Positions 10,577 to 21,275 of a stretch of DNA of 64,000 nt are shown one piece after another. The notes below the pieces were generated by a model. It searched no databases and was not told the DNA's origin. It was given only the letters and a program-made list of their open reading frames with translations. The position numbers were made by a program, and so were the translations under genes. Positions within the stretch are counted from its first letter, which is position 1. Each line of letters starts with the position of its first letter. Where the stretch lies: the NCBI RefSeq assembly GCF_036320965.1, contig NC_092271.1:13721596-13785595 (forward strand). Direction: 5' to 3'. The DNA is from Panulirus ornatus. Lineage: Eukaryota > Arthropoda > Malacostraca > Decapoda > Palinuridae.

Positions 10577-12901
10577 GATGGCCAGAGAGCGTTATTGGAT
10601 TACGTGTTAATTGACAGGCGTGCAAAAGAGAGACTTTTGGATGTTAATGTGCTGAGAGGTGCAACTGGAGGGATGTCTGATCATTATCTTGTGGAGGCTA
10701 AGGTGAAGATTTGTATGGGTTTTCAGAAAAGAAGAGTGAATGTTGGGGTGAAGAGGGTGGTGAGAGTAAGTGAGCTTGGGAAGGAGACCTGTGTGAGGAA
10801 GTACCAGGAGAGACTGAGTACAGAATGGAAAAAGGTGAGAACAATGGAAGTAAGGGAGGAATGGGATGTATTTAGGGAATCAGTGATGGATTGCGCAAAA
10901 GATGCTTGTGGCATGAGAAGAGTGGGAGGTGGGTTGATTAGAAAGGGTAGTGAGTGGTGGGATGAAGTAAGAGTATTAGTGAAAGAGAAGAGAGAGGCAT
11001 TTGGACGATTTTTGCAGGGAAAAAATGCAATTGAGTGGGAGATGTATAAAAGAAAGAGACAGGAGGTCAAGAGAAAGGTGCAAGAGGTGAAAAAAAGGGC
11101 AAATGAGAGTTGGGGTGAGAGAGTATCATTAAATTTTAGGGAGAATAAAAAGATGTTCTGGAAGGAGGTAAATAAAGTGCGTAAGACAAGGGAGCAAATG
11201 GGAACTTCAGTGAAGGGCGCAAATGGGGAGGTGATAACAAGTAGTGGTGATGTGAGAAGGAGATGGAGTGAGTATTTTGAAGGTTTGTTGAATGTGTTTG
11301 ATGATAGAGTGGCAGATATAGGGTGTTTTGGTCGAGGTGGTGTGCAAAGTGAGAGGGTTAGGGAAAATGATTTGGTAAACAGAGAAGAGGTAGTGAAAGC
11401 TTTGCGGAAGATGAAAGCCGGCAAGGCAGCAGGTTTGGATGGTATTGCAGTGGAATTTATTAAAAAAGGGGGTGACTGTATTGTTGACTGGTTGGTAAGG
11501 TTATTTAATGTATGTATGACTCATGGTGAGGTGCCTGAGGATTGGCGGAATGCGTGCATAGTGCCATTGTACAAAGGCAAAGGGGATAAGAGTGAGTGCT
11601 CAAATTACAGAGGTATAAGTTTGTTGAGTATTCCTGGTAAATTATATGGGAGGGTATTGATTGAGAGGGTGAAGGCATGTACTGAGCATCAGATTGGGGA
11701 AGAGCAGTGTGGTTTCAGAAGTGGTAGAGGATGTGTGGATCAGGTGTTTGCTTTGAAGAATGTATGTGAGAAATACTTAGAAAAGCAAATGGATTTGTAT
11801 GTAGCATTTATGGATCTGGAGAAGGCATATGATAGAGTTGATAGAGATGCTCTGTGGAAGGTATTAAGAATATATGGTGTGGGAGGAAAGTTGTTAGAAG
11901 CAGTGAAAAGTTTTTATCGAGGATGTAAGGCATGTGTACGTGTAGGAAGAGAGGAAAGTGATTGGTTCTCAGTGAATGTAGGTTTGCGGCAGGGGTGTGT
12001 GATGTCTCCATGGTTGTTTAATTTGTTTATGGATGGGGTTGTTAGGGAGGTAAATGCAAGAGTTTTGGAAAGAGGAGCAAGTATGAAGTCTGTTGGGGAT
12101 GAGAGAGCTTGGGAAGTGAGTCAGTTGTTGTTCGCTGATGATACAGCGCTGGTGGCTGATTCATGTGAGAAACTGCAGAAGCTGGTGACTGAGTTTGGTA
12201 AAGTGTGTGGAAGAAGAAAGTTAAGAGTAAATGTGAATAAGAGCAAGGTTATTAGGTACAGTAGGGTTGAGGGTCAAGTCAATTGGGAGGTGAGTTTGAA
12301 TGGAGAAAAACTGGAGGAAGTGAAGTGTTTTAGATATCTGGAAGTGGATCTGGCAGCGGATGGAACCATGGAAGCGGAAGTGGATCATAGGGTGGGGGAG
12401 GGGGAGAAAATTCTGGGGGCCTTGAAGAATGTGTGAAAGTCGAGAACATTATCTCGGAAAGCAAAAATGGGTATGTTTGAAGGAATAGTGGTTCCAACAA
12501 TGTTGTATGGTTGCGAGGCGTGGGCTATGGATAGAGTTGTGCGCAGGAGGATGGATGTGCTGGAAATGAGATGTTTGAGGACAATGTGTGGTGTGAGGTG
12601 GTTTGATCGAGTGAGTAACGTAAGGGTAAGAGAGATGTGTGGAAATAAAAAGAGTGTGGTTGAGAGAGCAGAAAAGGGTGTTTTGAAGTGGTTTGGGCAC
12701 ATGGAGAGAATGAGTGAGGAAAGATTGACCAAGAGGATATATGTGTCGGAGGTGGAGGGAACGAGGAGAAGAGGGAGACCAAATTGGAGGTGGAAAGATG
12801 GAGTGAAAAAGATTTTGTGTGATCGGGGCCTGAACATGCAGGAGGGTGAAAGGAGGGCAAGGAATAGAGTGAATTGGAGCGATGTGGTATACCGGGGTTG
12901 A
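10577..12901 (+). pseudogene. LINE endonuclease-reverse transcriptase ORF, copy 2, one premature stop
   Basis: 775 codons in one frame, starting with the first base after the target-site duplication (DGQRALLDYVLIDRR). Endonuclease C-terminus with the catalytic SDH triad (GMSDHYLV, about residue 34 of this frame). Linker rich in Lys/Arg. RT with SNYRGISLL, QCGFRSGRG, motif A MDLEKAYDRV (11810), LRQGC, and FADD at 12131-12142. The C-terminal domain has LYGCEAW, LKWFGHMERM and RPNWRWKDG. The only defect is TGA at 12434-12436 where sister copies have TGG. The native stop is the TGA at 12899-12901. Confidence 0.93.
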
Positions 12902-13104
12902 CGTGCTGTCAGTGGATTGAATCAAGGCATGAGAAGCGTCTGGGGTAAACCATGGAAAGCTGTGTAGGTATGTATATTTGCGTGTGTGGACGTATGTATA
13001 TACATGTGTATGGGGGGGGGGGGTTGGGCCATTTCTTTCGTCTGTTTCCTTGCGCTACCTCGCAAACACGGGAGACAGCGACAAAGTATAATAAAAAAAA
13101 AAAT
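10577..13104 (+). mobile_element. Young RTE-like LINE, copy 2, most complete in the window
   Basis: The copy is bounded exactly by a 12-bp duplication. It starts inside the endonuclease domain, includes the full reverse transcriptase and C-terminal domain, a short 3' UTR with the family hairpin (about 13050-13080) and a short A-rich tail. It lies in the intron between the TRIM37 B-box and coiled-coil exons, antisense to the gene. Clade is called RTE-like from the endonuclease plus RT layout without an obvious ORF1; a related clade is possible. Confidence 0.95.
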
Positions 13105-13116
13105 ATATTTCCCACA
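13105..13116 (+). repeat. Target-site duplication, right copy
   Basis: ATATTTCCCACA directly after the A-rich tail of LINE copy 2; identical to 10565-10576. Confidence 0.9.
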
Positions 13117-13680
13117 ACTCATATCAACCTAAACCACACACTCCCCAACTCTATCCTTTCATGTCACTTTTGATCTTCCCATTTCTTTCCTTCCCTTCAC
13201 CTTGCTCTTGTACAAACTCTTAAGTCATCTGTGGATGGTTTAGTTAGGAAGTAGGTGTCTAGAAAAGTGGATAAGTAACTGGGTAAGTGAGAAGGATGGA
13301 TGAGTAGGCCAGCTGGTTGGTTTGAAGTGAGGGGAGTTGGACAGGTGGATGGAGAGACAGTAAAGGTTAAACTTGGTCATCTTCAGAAACACTAGCATGG
13401 AAAAGATTATTTTCTTTGGCCATTCTCAATGTAGCACCAATTGTTAGTTTGCCATACTTTCTCAAATTCTGGCCCCTCTTTCACGTAATTCTCTTCTCTC
13501 ATATCTCCTCTTATTGATTCCCACTTCTTCCAAGTCAATTTTTTCATGTTTAACTACTTCTTCCCCTACTGTGCATGAATGTTGAAACAACCTACATTCT
13601 TTTCACTCTTCCTTATTTTTAGATGCAAGTGAATGGTGAATGTTTCATTTATGAAAGAACCTTTATCAAAAGTTTAGAAA
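13117..13680. other. TRIM37 intron, nothing recognised
   Basis: Mixed AT-rich sequence after LINE copy 2; includes a TGGATG/GTGGAT-rich patch around 13225-13350. No coding motif. Confidence 0.5.
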
Positions 13681-14400
13681 TTGCAGATAGATATTTGTAG
13701 GTAGCAGTTGGTAGGCGGCCACCGACAAGAGAGGTATACTACTGGTACTACCCGCCTCAGATTGGGAAGGTTAGTGAAGGCTGCGTGGTAAGCCAGCACT
13801 TCATTGGTTGTCAAGTTGCACTCCTCTAACCCAGATAACTGTCTTTTCTTTCTGCCTCACCCACATATGGACTGCTGGCATTCTATCCACATACATACAA
13901 TCTCTCCTTGTCCCACATAAAACTTGACAACTCTTAACTCACATAACTCATCCTTTGTAGCTACATTTTCCTGTAACTTTCTACTAGCCCAAGTTTTTGG
14001 CAACATGGTATGAGCAATATACAGAAGTAGTAAGTATGAACATTAGGCAAAAGCATTAGGTAGAAATAGTACATAGGAACTTCATAGTAGGCAAGAGCAT
14101 TACGTAATAGTAGTAGTTTGGAACATCAGGCAGAAACATGAAGTAGACATATTAGGTAGTAGTAAAGAGAAACATTACGTAGGAGCCTCTGGAAACACTA
14201 TGCTTGAGTTGCCCTCTGCCAGTGGCCTGTTATGGGTGAGGCACTAAAGGTTAAGCAGCAGCACTGGAGTTCACCAGTTGTGAAGACTTATGCTGTGGCC
14301 ACCCCTCTGAGGGAATTCCCAGAGGAAACAGGCATCAGAGATACAAGTAGACAGAAATATAGATCTTCACCACCTGACAGAGGGCAAAGTCAATAAACAA
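13681..14400. repeat. Possible interspersed repeat with degenerate CATTAGGTAG tandem core
   Basis: Between about 14025 and 14190 an imperfect 25-35 bp motif recurs (ACATTAGGCA, GCATTAGGTAG, GCATTACGTAATAG, ACATTACGTAGG). The flanks (13700-13830 and 14180-14340) are more GC-rich than the surrounding intron and look like parts of one dispersed unit. There is only one copy in the window, so dispersal is unproven. Confidence 0.35.
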
Positions 14401-14936
14401 TATCACAAGGCAGTCTGGAAGCTGAAGCCACAAACAACCTGAGTAATCAATAGAACAAAAATGTAGCATGTCCTCAACTTGAACTGTTGAGGTAGAGATG
14501 TTACCCTAGTGTTGATAAAATACATATAATTTATGCACTAACTTACTGTGATAACAGAAAATCAGAAATGTTACATATGGTAAAACAACAAACTGGTTTA
14601 CATTTAATTGGTCACATAAAATCATCCCTTTTAAACTTTATTTCAGGAATTCTAACATACCCAGAAAGGACTCGCATATCCACTAACCTTAACAATGACT
14701 TTAGTTAATTATTTCTATAGCCTCAAAACCATTTTTATTAGACTCCTATTGCTTCAATAATGTCCTCCACGCAGGAAAAGGAAAAAGTGGACCTCTTTGG
14801 GGAGGGAAAGCCCTCAACAACACACTACCCCAATGCACACTACGATGATATAGCTCCATCAAAAGGTTGCCACCTGCATGCTAGGTCCAGGAAAACTTAG
14901 CTGAAATCCAGTGAGCATATGAATTTTCTTACTGTA
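14401..14936. other. TRIM37 intron, nothing recognised
   Basis: AT-rich sequence before LINE copy 4; nothing identified. Confidence 0.5.
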
Positions 14937-15925
14937 CTGGAGGAAGTGAAGTGTTTTAGATATCTGGGAGCAGATTTAGCAGCGGATGGAACCGTGGAAG
15001 CGGAAGTGAGTCACAAGGTGGGGGAGGGGGCAAAGGTTCTAGAAGCGTTGAAGAATGTGTGGAAGGTGAGAACATTATCTCAGAGAGCAAAAATGGGTGT
15101 TTGAAGGAATAGTGGTTCCAACAATGTTGTATGGTTGCAAAGCATGGGCTATAGATAGGGTTGTGCAGAGGATGGTGGATGTGTTGGAAGTGAAATGTTT
15201 GAGGACATGTAGTGTGAGATGGTTTGATCGAGTCAGTAATGAAAGGGTAAGAGAGATGTGTGGTAATAAAAAGTGTGTGGTTGTCAGAGCAGAAGAGGGT
15301 GTATTGAAATGGTTTGGTCACATGGAGAGAATGAGTGAGGAAAGATTGACAAAGAGGATATATGTGTCAGATGTGGAGCGAACGAGAAGTAAGAGACCAA
15401 ATTGGAGGTGGAAGGATGGATTGAAAAAGATTTTGAGCGATTGGGGCCTGAACATAGAGGAGGGTGAAAGATGTGCAAGGATTAGAGTGAACTGGAATGA
15501 CATGGTATACCAGGGTGTACATGCTGCTAATGGATTGAACCAGGGCACATGAAGCATCTGGGGCAAACCTTGGAAAGTTTTGTGGGGCCTGGATGTGGAA
15601 AAGAAGCTGTGGTATTGGTGCATTACACATGACAGCTAGAGACTGAGGATGAACAAATGTGTCCTTTGTCGTCTTTTCCTAGCGTGGCGGGGTGGCAACG
15701 GGAATGGACGAAGGCAGCAAGTATGAATATGTACATGTGTATATATGTTTATGTCTGTGTATATATATGTATGTATACGTTGAAATCTATAGGTATGTAT
15801 ATGTGTGTGTGTGGGCATTTATGTATATAAATGTCTATGTGGGTGGGCTGGGCCATTCTTTTGTCTGTTTCCTTGTGCTACCTCACTAATGCGGGAGACA
15901 GCGAGTAAGTATAATAAATATAAAT
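14937..15925 (+). mobile_element. Older RTE-like LINE, copy 4, with long 3' UTR
   Basis: Starts at the codons for LEEVKCFRYLG and covers the last 200 codons, in two frames because of a 2-bp loss near 15098 (ATGGGTGTTTG versus ATGGGTATGTTTG). Homology to the young copies is clear but well below theirs. After the stop it has a 3' UTR about 207 bp longer than copies 1, 2, 3 and 7 (extra segment 15584-15790), then the family hairpin (GCTACCTCACTAATGCGGG) and an AATAAATA-type tail. Antisense in a TRIM37 intron. Confidence 0.88.
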
Positions 15926-16648
15926 ACTTTATATAACAATTTTAGTGTTCCTTATTTCATGTGTTTGGTGTTCAATGTTTGCATTTCCAGCAGAAAACTG
16001 TCATGACAAGTGATAAAAGAGGATCTGGGACTGGTCAGCTGAGGTTTTTGAGTGTATCCCCATCTTTCACATGTTAATATAAGCTCATTTTCAGTAATTT
16101 CCTTATTAATCCATCATATCTGAAATACCTGAGAGAAACACTTCCTCATATCACTTCCACAAGACAAAGTCTGTTCGCTTGCCTTTTGGACACCTTCATG
16201 GTGAACATAGGCAAAAATCTGAGTTATCACAAAGAAAGGGCAGTTAGACCACATGTGTTGCATCAACTTGCCATGCCCCCCTAACCAAAGTGGCTCTGCC
16301 AGATTGCCAGTAAGTAATCTGTAGTGCAAATAACAAGTCTAAAATAAATTCCTTCATATCATATTGTAATTACCTAACTGTACAATAAAAATTAAAGCAA
16401 TTCTTGTGCAGTTTTCAAAAGAAGTGTGCATCAGTAACCAGAAAAAGTCTAAGGAATTTCTAGGAGTTAATGGTGTGTTCACCAAAAAAGGTAGGTTTGT
16501 GGAATAATAGTTTTCAGGCTTCCTGATATGGATGAAATTGTTCACCTGTAAATCAAGGAATTTCCATATTCTTCCATACTACTTCTATTAAAAGAATTGG
16601 TAAAACACAGTAACACACAAGCATGCAATTCCTTAATAAATTACTAAC
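15926..16648. other. TRIM37 intron, nothing recognised
   Basis: AT-rich intronic sequence between LINE copy 4 and the donor of the B-box exon. Short open frames on the minus strand show no known motif. Confidence 0.5.
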
Positions 16649-16859
16649 CACTTCCTGCACAAGAGAGACCAGCTCGTGCAATCTTCTTCTCAACTGTGCT
16701 ACCTCTTCTCTAATCTGCGTTATGTGCTGTTCATAGACTTCCTCGAGGGGCTTGAAGGTATGGCCAGAATGTGTTCCACCCCAGAGAGCACACTGGTGGC
16801 ATATACATTTTCCACATGTCCAACAATAAACACTCAGTTTCTCTTGATGGCGCTCACAC
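16649..16859 (-). CDS. TRIM37: TRIM37 exon with B-box zinc finger and start of coiled coil
   Basis: 211-nt exon. Its first G completes the Lys codon from the RING exon, giving K-CERH, the first B-box ligands. Then follow [13 protein letters not shown] and the two histidines of GGTHSGH, so the B-box2 zinc ligand set is complete. After GHTFKPLEE the chain becomes helical and charged ([21 protein letters not shown]), the start of the coiled coil used for oligomerisation in TRIM proteins. Acceptor AG is at 16861-16860 and donor GTTAG starts at 16648. The exon ends in phase 0. It lies 1.46 kb downstream (minus strand) of the RING exon. A large palindrome begins about 75 bp upstream of its acceptor. 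The frame is intact with no stops. Confidence 0.95.
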
Positions 16860-16932
16860 CTGGCAAGATAGTAAGTCGGGCTAAGTTACACTTGCTCCCT
16901 GATATCTTTTACGATCTCCAGCAAACACTTCT

Positions 16933-17395
16933 CATCTGCAGTAGGAAATCTGTTTAGAAAATTTATAGTTGTAGTGTTAGTCACATGGGGATGCCTAAGC
17001 ATAAATGAGAGCTTCACTATAGATAAGGGCATGGTTGCAAATTTTTGCTGTCCTTATGCAGCAAAGGTCTCAAATAAAAGCTTTGTATAATTGTATTTGC
17101 AGTTCGGGAAACTTGATCAGAAAATTTTTCAAGTTAGCTCTTGTCCAACTTGCATCTCAAGTTCTTATCAACTTGAGGTGCAAGTTGGACAAGAGCTAAC
17201 TTGAAAAGTTCTCTGATCAAGTTTCACTAACTGCAACAAGGCTTTTATCTGAGCCCTTCTTTGCTGCATAAGCTTAGACTGCAAAATTTTCAACCATGCC
17301 CTTATCTATATGGAAGCTCTCCTGTATGCTTAGGCATCCCCATGTGACTAACTCTACAAATAAAAATTTTCTAAGCAAATATCCAACAGCAGATG
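16933..17395. repeat. Large palindrome (fold-back or MITE-like), arms about 230 bp
   Basis: Left arm 16933-17163 and right arm 17170-17395 are reverse complements at roughly 85% by eye, with a 6-bp loop (CTTATC). Matching landmarks include GTTAGTCACATGGGGATGCC and its complement, ATGCAGCAAAG, AAACTTGATCAG and CTCTTGTCCAACTTGCA. No transposase is encoded and no clear target-site duplication was found. It lies in the TRIM37 intron just upstream of the B-box exon acceptor. Confidence 0.85.
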
Positions 17396-17399
17396 CTAC

Positions 17400-18321
17400 C
17401 AACAACCAATGAGTGTAGTTTGAGAATCTGATGAAGCAGTAACTTTTAGTGATCTTCGTTTGGTGCTGTACGAAGAGTTACAGTGAGGGTCCAGTGTTAG
17501 GGTTAATGCCAATGAGTTGCCTCAGTAGTTGGGAGATGATGACTGAGTCTTCATTTCCAAGTAGTGAAAAAAAGTGTGAATGTGTAAAATGTTTGGATAC
17601 GACCCATAGTCTGATGCAGTGGCTGTGTATAACACAGCAGCAGGGAAAATTGTCTCCTTTGTGGCACAAAACTCTGTAAAGAGATCTAAACACTATGTGC
17701 TGTTGTTTGTTGGGTGTTTGTCCCAGCATAATGATTTCTGACCATGTACAAAAGTCATTTTGAGTAAAAGATGTAAATGAAGATGTTATTCTCAAGATAC
17801 ATTAACTAAGCATGCATAGTGGAATATTAAGGACCTGTATTTGTTTAGAAGCCCATGTTTCACTTTAGCACATTAGCAATGAATGGAGGATGAGTGAAAG
17901 TGAACATTATTTCATCAATGTATATGGAAGTAAAGATAACATATATTGTATACAGCGAGTGTTACAAATGCAAAGATAATTGAAAAAACTATGTTCACAA
18001 GCTATATCCTGTGTCAGTTTAAAGTAAATCTGCTTTAGACAAGAAACTAAAAATGTTTTTGTTTCAAAACTATAATAAGAATCAATAATTCAAATTCAAG
18101 AAAACAGAAACAACCAAATTTTGGTTAACTCATAAAATTACAAAAAAATATTTTGCACTTTTAACTGGTTTCAATACGTCATTTAAGAAAAATCTTACCC
18201 ATTTCGATTACTTACAATATGGATTCCAACAATGCAAATACCATGGCGGATGAAAAACAGTGCTTTAGTATTTCATATCAGATGCCACACTAAATTTCAA
18301 GCACAGCACAGCACAACTTAC
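17400..18321. other. TRIM37 intron, nothing recognised
   Basis: AT-rich intronic sequence between the palindrome and the donor of the RING exon. Open frames here show no recognisable motif. Confidence 0.5.
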
Positions 18322-18584
18322 TTGTCTTTATCAGTGTCTGGAGGTGGTGGCCTGACCCCTGCCTGCTGTAATGTATCCAACTGTTGTGTGACTTCTTCTA
18401 CCCAGCGACAGTTGACCAGCTCATGAAGATGTAGGTTAGCTCGACAATGTGGACACTGAGGTCGCTGCTCTGTCAGCCAGCGTCGAATACAAAGGTAGCA
18501 GCATAACTTAGAACAGTGTGGGCAAAGGTGAGCATCCTGAAGCTTTTCCATGCAGATGAAGCAGCGAAACACTTCAGCCAGGCT
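18322..18584 (-). CDS. TRIM37: TRIM37 exon with RING finger (first exon found)
   Basis: Encodes the N-terminal RING domain of an E3 ubiquitin ligase of the TRIM family; in vertebrates TRIM37 acts on peroxisomal import, centrosome number and chromatin. The frame begins [11 protein letters not shown] and continues with CPHCSKLCC and CPHC, the zinc ligands in TRIM37 order, then the conserved block ELVNCRW and [11 protein letters not shown]. The acceptor is the CAG at 18587-18585 after a pyrimidine-rich stretch; the donor is GTAAGT from 18321 downwards. The exon is 263 nt, enters in phase 0 and leaves two bases of a Lys codon (phase 2), which the next exon completes. There is no ATG before the RING, so an upstream exon must supply the start. 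Assignment to TRIM37 is from memory of the human protein and is very close across the RING. Confidence 0.95.
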
Positions 18585-18647
18585 CTGTGGGGATGAAATA
18601 CATTATGATGCAGTTAGATCAGATTATTTCAACAATCATACTACTAC

Positions 18648-18721
18648 TCACAATAATAATGATAATAATAATGATAATAATAATAATAAATAAATAAATA
18701 AATAATAATATCTATTATTTA
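18648..18721. repeat. AAT/AAAT-rich tail of LINE copy 5
   Basis: (AATAATA)n and (AAAT)n tracts forming the 3' tail of the minus-strand LINE tail at 18722. They lie about 65 bp upstream of the TRIM37 RING exon acceptor. Confidence 0.7.
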
Positions 18722-18863
18722 TTTATTTTGCTTTGTCGTTGTCTCCCGCGTTACCGAGGTAGCGCAAGGAAACAGACGAAAGAATGGCCCAACCCACCCA
18801 AATACACATGTATATACATATACGTCCACACACGCAAATATACATACCTATACATCTCAACGT

Positions 18864-18932
<69 letters not shown>

Positions 18933-19130
18933 GACATATACATATATACACATGTACATAATTCATAGTCTGCCTCTTTATTCATTCCCATCGCCATCCC
19001 TCCACACATGAAATAACAACCCCCTCCCCCTCATGTGCGCGAAGTAGCGCTAGTGAAGACAACAAAGGCCACATTCGTTCACCTTCAGTCTCTAGCTGTC
19101 ACGTAATAATGCACCGAAACCACATAATAA
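18722..19130 (-). mobile_element. RTE-like LINE 3' tail, copy 5 (long 3' UTR type)
   Basis: Minus-strand 3' UTR only: the hairpin (GCTACCTCGGTAACGCGGG), the GGGTTGGGCCATTC block, the GTACATGTGTATATATG region and the upstream part matching copy 4 (GTGCATTA..GACAGCTAGAGACTGA). A (TA)n tract of about 53 bp (18869-18921) has grown inside the TATATG-rich part of the UTR. Confidence 0.85.
18869..18921. repeat. (TA)n microsatellite inside a LINE 3' UTR
   Basis: Pure TA run within copy 5, at the position where copy 4 has only short TATATATG stretches. First long dinucleotide repeat in the window. Confidence 0.95.
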
Positions 19131-19139
19131 TAATAAATA

Positions 19140-19540
19140 TGATAATATGGACATATGGAAAGCATGAGAGGGATGTTGACAAAGAGGATACATGTGTCAG
19201 AAGTGAAGGGGACAATGAAAAGGGGTAGCCTGAATTGGAGATGAAAGGATGAAGCAAAAATAAGATTTTGAATGCCCGGGGCCTGAATATGCAGGAGGGT
19301 AAAAGTCATGCACAGGATAGACAGAAACGGAGTGGTGTAGTGTAATGGGAGTGACATGCTGTCGGTGAAGCAGCCAGGGGCACCCCAGGGTTGTCTGTGG
19401 GGACCGGTGGTGGGTTGGACGTAATGATTCTTATGCATTACATGACAGATATAGAATGGATGTGAGCAAATGAGTCCTTTTCTTTCTTTGTTCCTAGTGC
19501 TACCTTACTAAAGCAGTAAAGAGAGAAACAAGAATGAAAG
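19140..19540 (+). mobile_element. RTE-like LINE 3' fragment, copy 6, degenerate
   Basis: Decayed end of the C-terminal domain (GGACATATGGAAAGCATGAG, ACAAAGAGGATACATGTGTC, GGCCTGAATATGCAGGAGGG), then a 3' UTR reaching a mutated hairpin near 19498-19522 and a GAAAATAATAATAAT tail. It runs head-on against copy 5. Confidence 0.75.
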
Positions 19541-19705
19541 AAAATAATAATAATAATGACAATTAAATCTAGATTACACTGCACCAAAAGGCTACCATAT
19601 GATACATGTGCAGTACAGAGAGAACAAGAAAATAATAATAATGACAATTAAATCTACTAATTACAATGCACCAAAAGGCTACCATATGATACATGTCACA
19701 AAGTA
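19538..19705. repeat. Tandem duplication of about 88 bp
   Basis: The block AATAATAATGACAATTAAATCTA followed by CACCAAAAGGCTACCATATG and ATACATGT appears twice in a row (about 19545-19610 and 19630-19700). Confidence 0.8.
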
Positions 19706-20574
19706 CATTAAATACTTTTAACAATGAAAAACCATTGTATCAATGAAAAGTATAATGCAATTTATGTTTATCTTTCATTTCAGTGAAAACTGTTTTGATT
19801 AGAACTCTGCGGTAAAGGCATTTCTTGCTTAATCTCGAGATGTGTTCCTGATAGCACAATACTAAGTGAAACAACTTGAAACAAATCCAACTTTAACACA
19901 GAAAGGGTATGTATGGTATTATGAACCAAGGCCTAGCTTACCTCCCACTAAATACAGAATAAGTACTAAACATTACAACATCATAAACCAAATATCCTGT
20001 TAAACATATATAAAACAATAAAGGTAAATCATATATCACTAACCAGAGATGGCTGAGGTACTACGCTAAGCTGGTAGGGACCTGGTTGGGAAGAGTGCTC
20101 AAGTAGCTGAGACAAATGAAGACTGTATGCTTATTCAGCTCAGCTCTTCTGCAGAACTCTAAAATATGTCCAAAGACTGCTGAACAGATTACTTCTTTTT
20201 CTTGTACAGTTCCATGTAGCAAGTGATGCTTATTTTTATGTTCCTGTCAACAATCTGATGATTCTTTTTGATGCTATGTCCATATGGGGTAGTTTCAATA
20301 GCTACAGCCTTTTTCTCAGACTCTTATTGCTACAGTTGCATGAGATCTTCATTATATAAGTCTCCTCTATGGGACTCAAGCATCTTCATCAGTGAACCTA
20401 ACTTGTTTGGCCATACCCATAAAGTTGACCTAAATTACTGGTAATGTCTCCCAGAATCCTTGGGAGCAGTGGACACATTAAAGCCATATCTTCCTACTGT
20501 GACTGACAGATGCTGTAAAAGGCTTTCACAATGCTATAACTATGCCAGAACTCTCTTACGGTTGCTTTGTTTTC
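19706..20574. other. No feature recognised
   Basis: AT-rich sequence upstream of the TRIM37 RING exon; searched on the minus strand for a start-codon exon without success. Confidence 0.45.
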
Positions 20575-20830
20575 ACTATTTTCCTGACAAGGTGGAAGGG
20601 AATCTCACATCTATGAGACCCCACCCCTTGAGCATTCTCTACTGTTATACAACTTATATCCTGTCTGCATTAATCATGTCCTCAGTCATTCTATTCCATT
20701 CATCCACAACTCTTTTACTATAAAGGTACTATCATACATTTTTTTAAACAGGATTCCCGCTTGATTTCATGTTATGTCCTCTGGTTGCTATATCCTTACA
20801 TCTCTCAAAGAACTGTTTGCTGTCAACAGT
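20575..20830 (-). mobile_element. CR1-like LINE C-terminal fragment
   Basis: On the minus strand the region encodes a decayed ATRGHNMK block followed by RVVDEWNRMTEDMINA, the hallmark end of CR1/L2-type RT proteins (RTRGH..., VVDEWN.LP). Related pieces lie at 32360-33240 (minus), 36785-36995 and 50215-50662 (plus). Confidence 0.65.
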
Positions 20831-20939
20831 CCAAAGTGGACAATTTTACAGCCTCTAGTTGGTGAACCTGCCACATCCTCGAGTAAGTGGCTAGTTCAAC
20901 CCCTTTTACGTTTACTTTAGTTGCTAGATATAATGGGGG

Positions 20940-21275
20940 ACACGCCAGGTTCTTGTATAAATGGATGATATTCCCCTCCTGCATGTTTTGTCTAGATGTT
21001 GGAAATAATGGGGTAGACCTGTAGGTCCTTCTGTATATGGCTGGTTCACCCCAATCTTTCACATTCCATTTTGCTGCTGGTAATAATGGAAGGAGGGGGA
21101 TGGTGTTAGGTCCTTTTCCCCTCCTGCATGTTTTGTCTAGATGTAGGAAATAATGGGGTAGACCTGTAGGTCCTTCTGTATATGGCTGGTTCACCCCAAT
21201 CTTTCATATTTCATTTTGCTGCAAGTAATAATGGAATGAGAGGGATGCTGTTAGGTCCTTATGCTACTAGGTGGT
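20940..21275. repeat. Tandem repeat, 145-bp unit, two copies plus partial third
   Basis: CCTCCTGCATGTTTTGTCTAG recurs at about 20976 and 21120; each is followed by GGTAGACCTGTAGGTCCTTC, GGCTGGTTCACCCCAATC and a TAATAATGGAA segment. A diverged partial unit precedes it from about 20840. Confidence 0.85.

Noticed and set aside
10723..11424. 233-codon minus-strand frame opposite LINE copy 2
   Set aside because: Shadow of the LINE coding strand; the same shadow appears opposite copy 1.
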